Shown: positions 7,110 to 10,839 of the stretch, one piece after another
How the letters are laid out: each line of letters opens with the position of its first letter
Numbering within the stretch: the first letter of the stretch is position 1
Assembly: GCA_020433785.1 (NCBI GenBank)
Contig: JAGRCC010000424.1
Location: 1-10,839, forward strand
DNA from: Anaerolineae bacterium
GTDB taxonomy: Bacteria > Chloroflexota > Anaerolineae > 4572-78 > J111
DNA: 10,839 nucleotides
Reading direction: 5' to 3'
Notes under the pieces: generated by a model
What the model was told of the DNA's origin: nothing
The model's input: only the letters and a program-made list of their open reading frames with translations
Databases searched by the model: none
Translations under genes and position numbers: made by a program

Positions 7110-7138
7110 TTGAATTTTATTGATTTATGTGCTATAAT
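7110..7138 (+). promoter_or_regulatory. Strong orphan promoter (extended -10)
   Basis: TTGAAT (7110-7115), a 17-bp spacer and a perfect TATAAT (7133-7138) preceded by TGC (extended -10). Start would be near 7145. No ORF with a ribosome binding site follows. The next clear signal downstream is the terminator at 7394-7427. Confidence 0.6.
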
Positions 7139-7144
7139 TTGCCG

Positions 7145-7430
7145 GTGTTTGGTGAGAAGATCAGGGTAAATACATCTGTAAGGTCTCAATATAAGTTGGC
7201 CCTTAATTCTTAGAATCACCATAAACATAATATCTAATAAGTGACAGAGGTTCAGATAAGTGCGTATATCAGCCGCTGAAATCTATATATGGTCGCGACA
7301 TAGTTTAAGTCGTTAGGATTAAATCAAAAACAAATATATGAAATAATATACCCCTTAAACGGGGTAGTGTAATTTTGAAAAGAGCCTGAAAACAACGGAG
7401 GCACTGCGTATGCAGTGCCTCCGTTTTAAT
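7145..7430 (+). ncRNA. Candidate untranslated RNA of about 285 nt between promoter and terminator
   Basis: The stretch has a near-consensus promoter just upstream and a strong terminator at its end, and no credible ORF. It contains a hairpin TACCCC (7349-7354) / GGGGTA (7361-7366) with loop TTAAAC, and a possible long-range pairing TGAGA (7153-7157) / TCTCA (7184-7188). I do not recognise a known RNA family, riboswitch or tracrRNA-like anti-repeat. It could instead be the leader of a lost gene. It lies about 0.5 kb upstream of tnsA, so a regulatory role for the transposon is possible but unproven. Confidence 0.35.
7394..7427 (+). terminator. Strong rho-independent terminator without an upstream ORF
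   Basis: A perfect 14-bp stem, AACGGAGGCACTGC (7394-7407) with GCAGTGCCTCCGTT (7412-7425), closes a GTAT loop and is followed by TTTTAATAAA. On the opposite strand a T-rich tract also follows (GTTTTC), so it may work in both directions. It would end the orphan transcript from 7145 and insulate the tnsAB promoter. Confidence 0.75.
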
Positions 7431-7475
7431 AAAGGAATCGAACAGTCCCAATGGAGACAAAAGCGAGAATGAAAA

Positions 7476-7540
7476 TGTCATTGCGAGCGATAGCGAAGCA
7501 CTCTTACCCAACGTTGGGGACGGCGTCGCTCGCCGTGACA
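7476..7540. repeat. 65-bp MITE/REP-like palindromic element
   Basis: The ends TGTCATTGCGAGCGA and TCGCTCGCCGTGACA are inverted repeats matching at 13 of 15 positions. The centre holds a perfect 12-bp palindrome CCCAACGTTGGG (7507-7518). The sequence TGTCATTGCGAGCGA...GAAGCA resembles the dispersed CATTGCGAGC-type palindromes found in many copies in diverse bacterial genomes. It is GC-rich in an AT-rich region and probably inserted here. A 60-codon ORF across it is not credible. Confidence 0.6.
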
Positions 7541-7791
7541 TGCACTACCTTGATTTTTAGAAAGTTTTCATCGTGGGCTAAACATTCCACAGCAAAGATA
7601 CTGAAAGAGGTGACAATGGTTACAACTCGATAAAAAAATGTTGGTGTGAAAAAATAAATTGAATATTTAGTATCTGTAGTATATTTGTGCATTTACGAAT
7701 TGCCGGGGAGACCACAGAAAAAATTTGAGCCAAAAACAAGGCAGTTGAGAAGCTGAAGGCCATCCCCCAATTCGAGATCGTACCACAAAGA
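7541..7791. other. Gene-free spacer between the MITE-like element and the tnsA promoter
   Basis: No credible gene. It holds TAAACATTCCAC at 7579-7590, repeated at 7835-7846 in the tnsA leader, and GAAAGAGGTGACAA at 7603-7616, identical to 8544-8557 over the tnsB ribosome binding site. In both places a start codon follows; here it opens only a 5-codon ORF (7617-7634). AAAATTTGAG at 7720-7729 matches the first 21-bp repeat near gyrB (395-404). A short protein-like stretch (KAVEKLKAIPQFEIV, about 7741-7782, + strand) has no start and may be a remnant or chance. Confidence 0.4.
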
Positions 7792-7811
7792 TTGACCACT
7801 TTATGTGGTCA
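7792..7811. promoter_or_regulatory. Palindromic operator copy 2 (tnsAB promoter)
   Basis: Exact copy of the 20-bp TTGACCACTTTATGTGGTCA found at 5781-5800, with the same TGACCAC / GTGGTCA arms. Here it covers the -35 box and most of the spacer of the tnsAB promoter, so binding would block RNA polymerase. A further TTGACCA half-site begins at 7822, exactly 30 bp (about three helical turns) downstream. Confidence 0.82.
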
Positions 7812-7820
7812 TTGTAAAAT
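7792..7820 (+). promoter_or_regulatory. Sigma-70-type promoter of tnsAB
   Basis: TTGACC (7792-7797), a 17-bp spacer and TAAAAT (7815-7820). Expected start is near 7827, about 80 bases before tnsA. The spacer is the palindromic operator, so repression by an Xre protein is the likely mode of control. Confidence 0.75.
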
Positions 7821-7862
7821 ATTGACCAAAATTGTAAACATTCCACTAAATTAAAGGAGCGA

Positions 7863-7928
7863 ATGATGATCAATCAATCTATTAATCCTAACCAAAAAGG
7901 AGATAAAAATGCCTGTTCGAAACATTAA
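7863..7928 (+). CDS. Short leader ORF overlapping the tnsA start (21 aa)
   Basis: ATG at 7863 is preceded by a good ribosome binding site (AAAGGAG, 7853-7859, about 3-4 bp spacing) and encodes MMINQSINPNQKGDKNACSK then H and TAA at 7926-7928. It overlaps the tnsA ribosome binding site and runs 17 bases past the tnsA ATG in another frame. The close fit suggests a leader peptide that couples or tunes tnsA translation. No family is recognisable. It may be untranslated. Confidence 0.35.
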   Translation: MMINQSINPNQKGDKNACSKH

Positions 7929-8562
7929 TAATCGATATGGGAAAAATGTAGTTGGTCAAGTTCCATCGCTAAAACTTGATAGGATGATCACCTACGAATC
8001 AAGGATCGAACGTGACTGGATCTACCTAATGGAACACGACCCGGACGTTGTGTTCTACGAAGAACAACCCTTAACAATTGAATACAAACATCTTGGCAAA
8101 CAGTACAAATACACGCCGGATTTCAAGGCCGTCAAAGCGAACGGACAACAAGTTTTGGTTGAGTGCAAAGCATCCGTTTATGTAGAAAAGGAGCGTAATC
8201 AACGACGAATGGTAGCCGCACGGCGTTGGTGTGCAACTCGGCATTGGACGTATCAGGTAATTACCGAGATCGATGTCAAAAATTTAGAACATCGGCTGAA
8301 AAACGTGAAACTACTTTATCGGTATGCCCGCAACCCAGTCTCGGTAGATCTGCGGGCACGGATATACGATGTGCTGAGTTGGGCTGGCTGCCTTCCGCTA
8401 TCGGAGCTAGCGGCCCAGATCAGAGCCAATAATTTGGACGTCGGACGCGGTGCAATCTTAACAATGCTCTGGCATCGCGAATTACAAACAGACATTGATA
8501 CCGCCGCAATATCAAATAAATCTTACATATGCTTACCGAAAGCGAAAGAGGTGACAAAATGA
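7909..8562 (+). CDS. tnsA: TnsA-family transposon-end endonuclease
   Basis: TnsA cuts the 5' ends of the transposon while TnsB cuts the 3' ends, giving cut-and-paste transposition. This protein is 217 residues, shorter than Tn7 TnsA (273). The restriction-endonuclease-like core is clear: YESRIERDWIYLMEHDPDVV with E34 as probable catalytic acid, YTPDF with D71, and VECKAS with E85 and K87. These match the family arrangement of E, D and a Q/E-x-K pair. The C-terminal ~80 residues (from about 140) are helical with a winged-helix look (VLSWAGCLPLSELAAQI) and in Tn7 this part contacts TnsC. AAGGAGA is 5 bp before the ATG. The stop overlaps the tnsB ATG by 4 bp (ATGA), so the two are translationally coupled. 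Expression is from the operator-bearing promoter at 7792-7820. Confidence 0.93.
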   Translation: MPVRNINNRYGKNVVGQVPSLKLDRMITYESRIERDWIYLMEHDPDVVFYEEQPLTIEYKHLGKQYKYTPDFKAVKANGQQVLVECKASVYVEKERNQRRMVAARRWCATRHWTYQVITEIDVKNLEHRLKNVKLLYRYARNPVSVDLRARIYDVLSWAGCLPLSELAAQIRANNLDVGRGAILTMLWHRELQTDIDTAAISNKSYICLPKAKEVTK

Positions 8563-10595
8563 GTAAATATCAATTCTTACCCGGCCAGAAATTTCGCTGG
8601 GGTAGCACTGAATACCGCGTAGTTGATTCGCAGAGTAAAGACCAAACCGTACTGGTAGAGATTTTATCAACCAGAGAACGCAAGAACTTTGGCATTTTGG
8701 AACTAGTTGAAGCCCTATGTAATGGACAATTGTGGTTTGAAGTAAAGGGCAAACAAGCCCGGCCTGCTGAAACCGGATCCCTGAGTACTCAGCATATGTA
8801 CCCGAGTTTGGAGGATGCCCCGGAAACGTTAAGGAACTTAGCTATTTGGCGAGATTGGATAATAAAACCTCTGGTCGATGCTCCCAAATGTACTAAGAAA
8901 ATGGTCAAGCAAAGGGTTAAGACCGCCAAATTAAATTTGAGAAAGCAGCTAAATGAAATTCCTGAAGAAGATTTGAAGCAGTACAAAGTGAGTATTTCGT
9001 CCGTTTATCGGTGGATAAAGGAATATGAGAATGCTAATCGTGATCCACGTTCACTCATTCCAGCCCGTAAGGGTCGGAGCGGTGGCGCAGGGCAGTCTAA
9101 ATTGCCAGAGCGCGTTGATCAGATTATTTACGATGCTATCGAGCGCGTTTTTAAGCAGGATCGCGTCAAAGCGACAACCGTGGCCGTGCATAAAGAGGTA
9201 GCCACACAAATAGCACGGGAGAACGAGTATCTTGATGCAAGCCAGCAAATGGGTATTCCTGGCTATAGCGCGGTACACCGTCGCATAAACCAGTTAGATC
9301 CGTTTGTAGTCTATTCCCGACGGCACGGTATTGACGCCGCAAGACGACAATTTCGACAGTACGGAAAAATGGAATTCCCTGAGCTTCCGTTGGATCGAGT
9401 GGAAATTGATCATACCCAGATTGACCTGATTGTGTTGGATCTGGACGGAGTACCGCTGGGGAGATTGACTCTAACTTTGCTGATTGATCTCGCAACCCGG
9501 TATCCGTTGGGTTACTACATGGGTTTTGAACCGCCTAGTTACCTTACTGTAATGGAAGCCCTACGACATGCGATTCTACCAAAGAAGGTCCGAGAAATCT
9601 ATGAACTGGAGAATGAGTGGGCTGCGTATGGCGTCCCTTCCACACTGGTGGTTGATAACGGTAAAGAGTTTAAAGGAAGTGCACTGAGCGATGCCTGCCA
9701 TTTGTTGGGGATTGCACTAGAGTTCAATAAGAAAAAATCGCCATGGCAAAAACCATCTATTGAGCGAATTTTCCGCGAGCTTGGAGAAAATCTGTTTCAC
9801 ACTCTGCCCGGTACAACGTTCAGTAATATCTTTGAGAAGGGTGACTACAATTCGGTTGAAAACGCTGCAATCTATGTCGACGATATTGACAAAATTATTA
9901 ACATCTTCCTGGTCGACCATTACGCCCAAGATTTTCATCGTGGATTGGGTGGAATTCCTGCCCGACAGTGGGAAGCCTTAACTCAAAACGGGTTTATTCC
10001 CAACCTGCCGCCCAATGCACAAGACCTCAACATCTGGTTGTGCCCTCCGGTCAAAGACGGTCGGGTAATCTGGCATTACGGGATTGAGTTTGAGGGTCTA
10101 AGGTATAACTCAGATGATTTGGTCTACCTGCGCACGGAATTAAGGGGTGAAAAGACAAAGGTCAAATTCAACCCTGCTGATTTGAGCAGAATCTACGTGC
10201 ATAATCCGTTTGACAATACCTATATCACGGTTCCATCGTTGGCTGGTACGTATACTGAGGGGTTGTCACTCTGGAAACATAAGGTCATTCGTCGTTACGC
10301 AAGACAAATTATGGATAAACCTGATCTGGCTGCTTTAGGAACGGCACTGCAACGGATTCGAGAGATCGTGGATGCCAGTATGGATAATAAGCGCCGGAGT
10401 CACCGCAAGGGTGGCCGTTTTCAATCCAGCGGCAAACCAACCCGGGATCTCAATAATGGTCGCTTAGAAGAATCTAAACTAGAGGTTCTCGATCCGGAAC
10501 CGCCGCCTCTTTCTGCACCGCAAGGCAAGTCGCTGTTCTCCCTGGACGACGACCAAGATGACAGTTTCGAAACTGTGCCGGGGGGATTGCAATAA
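8559..10595 (+). CDS. tnsB: TnsB-family DDE transposase
   Basis: TnsB binds the repeats at the transposon ends, cuts the 3' strands and joins them to target DNA. The protein is 678 residues, near the Tn7 length (702). The N-terminal ~250 residues are the end-binding region with helical segments (VSISSVYRWIKEYENANRDP, 144-163, is HTH-like). The RNase H-fold catalytic core has VEIDHTQID (D284), LVVDNGKEF (D366) and PSIERIF (E402), a DDE triad with 35 residues between the last two. A beta-barrel region follows. The tail is proline-rich then acidic (PEPPPLSAPQGKSLFSLDDD), fitting the TnsC-contacting C-terminus. I chose the ATG at 8559 (overlapping the tnsA stop, AGAGGTG 5 bp upstream) over an in-frame ATG at 8529. 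No tnsC follows within 244 bp. Confidence 0.95.
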   Translation: MSKYQFLPGQKFRWGSTEYRVVDSQSKDQTVLVEILSTRERKNFGILELVEALCNGQLWFEVKGKQARPAETGSLSTQHMYPSLEDAPETLRNLAIWRDWIIKPLVDAPKCTKKMVKQRVKTAKLNLRKQLNEIPEEDLKQYKVSISSVYRWIKEYENANRDPRSLIPARKGRSGGAGQSKLPERVDQIIYDAIERVFKQDRVKATTVAVHKEVATQIARENEYLDASQQMGIPGYSAVHRRINQLDPFVVYSRRHGIDAARRQFRQYGKMEFPELPLDRVEIDHTQIDLIVLDLDGVPLGRLTLTLLIDLATRYPLGYYMGFEPPSYLTVMEALRHAILPKKVREIYELENEWAAYGVPSTLVVDNGKEFKGSALSDACHLLGIALEFNKKKSPWQKPSIERIFRELGENLFHTLPGTTFSNIFEKGDYNSVENAAIYVDDIDKIINIFLVDHYAQDFHRGLGGIPARQWEALTQNGFIPNLPPNAQDLNIWLCPPVKDGRVIWHYGIEFEGLRYNSDDLVYLRTELRGEKTKVKFNPADLSRIYVHNPFDNTYITVPSLAGTYTEGLSLWKHKVIRRYARQIMDKPDLAALGTALQRIREIVDASMDNKRRSHRKGGRFQSSGKPTRDLNNGRLEESKLEVLDPEPPPLSAPQGKSLFSLDDDQDDSFETVPGGLQ

Positions 10596-10839
10596 CTTCG
10601 GTGACTCTATCGAAAAGTGGTAATGATGGACCAGGTTGAGATTGCCCACAGAGTCGGTTGACCTGTCACAGTTATGGTAACAGAAGCGGCAGCCCCGGTA
10701 TCGTACCGTTGTGGGTGAGATTATTCACCCAGGACAGTGTTCAGCCTCCGGCTGGTTGTTAGGGTCACCTATACAGCCGGCTGGAGGCCAAAAATGATCA
10801 AATCAAATTAACTAAGGTTCTTTGGTAGTTTCCGAGTGA
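10596..10839 (+). other. Gene-free region after tnsB with clustered inverted repeats; tnsC not found
   Basis: No credible ORF in three forward frames. Small hairpins are visible: CGGTA TCG TACCG (10696-10708), GGGTGA GATTAT TCACCC (10713-10730), CAGCC TCC GGCTG (10742-10754) and the palindrome CAGCCGGCTG (10774-10783). CCGGCTGG occurs twice (10748-10755 and 10777-10784), and GCCTCC (10745-10750) can pair with GGAGGC (10783-10788). There is no T-run, so it is not a standard terminator. It may be a structured leader for a downstream gene, possibly tnsC. Confidence 0.4.

Larger units (their letters stand above)
382..10839. mobile_element. Tn7-like transposon, gyrB-proximal portion (far end outside window)
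   Basis: The window contains a TniQ-family target selector (567-2039), a TnsA endonuclease (7909-8562) and a TnsB DDE transposase (8559-10595), which together define a Tn7-like element. The proposed left boundary is the TGT at 382-384: Tn7-family ends are 5'-TGT...ACA-3' and carry repeated TnsB sites of about 20 bp just inside, and three abutting 21-bp repeats are seen at 395-457. A 5-bp target duplication would be TTTAG (377-381), which includes the gyrB stop. TnsC and the right end are not in the window, so the boundary is inferred. The block in between (xre1-nurA-HAS-herA, xre2) would then be internal to the element. Confidence 0.6.

Noticed and set aside
7451..7633. 60-codon ORF on the + strand
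   Set aside because: It runs through the MITE-like palindrome and has no family features.
7660..7670. Match ATATTTAGT to the gyrB end, as a possible second target duplication marking the transposon's other end
   Set aside because: The TTTAG there is not preceded by ACA or by inverted copies of the 21-bp repeats, and it would leave tnsAB outside the element.
6200..7900. Search for a CRISPR array, tracrRNA-like anti-repeat or tRNA in the gene-poor region
   Set aside because: No regularly spaced direct repeats of CRISPR length, no cloverleaf and no cas gene were seen.
8529..8558. Upstream ATG adding 10 residues to TnsB
   Set aside because: No ribosome binding site at the right distance, while the ATG at 8559 has AGAGGTG and a classical ATGA overlap with tnsA.
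10742..10790. Paired CCGGCTGG/GCCTCC repeats as a tnsB terminator
   Set aside because: The stem is interrupted and no T-run follows on either strand, so a rho-independent terminator is not supported.

Overview
The window looks like the gyrB-proximal part of a Tn7-like transposon in a bacterial chromosome. The first 381 bases are the 3' end of gyrB, with an intact C-terminus. A TniQ/TnsD-family target selector follows, then a cargo block, and then tnsA and tnsB. The host cannot be named with certainty. The split NurA / HAS-barrel / HerA operon resembles those I know from Chloroflexota and Cyanobacteria, so Chloroflexota is my best guess (inference only).

Layout. (1) 1-381: gyrB end. (2) 382-566: candidate transposon end, with TGT directly after the gyrB stop and three abutting 21-bp repeats starting AAAAT, then a strong rho-independent terminator just before the tniQ ribosome binding site. 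(3) 567-2039 (+): tniQ. (4) 2083-5766 (-): a compact operon, xre1 - nurA - HAS-barrel protein - herA, which runs convergently toward tniQ. (5) 5767-5908: divergent promoter region with a perfect palindromic operator. (6) 5909-6184 (+): a second Xre-type regulator, paralogous to the first, with its own terminator. (7) 6300-7790: a gene-poor, AT-rich stretch holding a small doubtful ORF, a decayed gene, an orphan promoter-terminator unit that may be a ~285-nt RNA, and a 65-bp MITE/REP-like palindrome. (8) 7792-10595 (+): a strong promoter overlapping an exact second copy of the 20-bp operator, a short leader ORF, tnsA and tnsB (4-bp overlap). (9) 10596-10839: no gene, several small inverted repeats. 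tnsC, normally directly after tnsB, is not within 244 bp, and the other transposon end is not visible.

The most striking point is regulatory. The same 20-bp palindrome (TTGACCACTTTATGTGGTCA) sits at the transcription start region of the xre1-nurA-HAS-herA operon and inside the tnsAB promoter, 2 kb away. The simplest reading is that one Xre repressor (probably xre1) controls both a NurA-HerA DNA end-resection module and the TnsA-TnsB transposase. That would make the helicase-nuclease pair a co-regulated part of the element, acting in transposition, in repair at the donor site, or in antiphage defence, rather than passive cargo. The second Xre paralog, transcribed divergently, suggests a two-regulator switch like those of temperate phages and ICEs. 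No CRISPR array, cas gene, tRNA or rRNA was seen.
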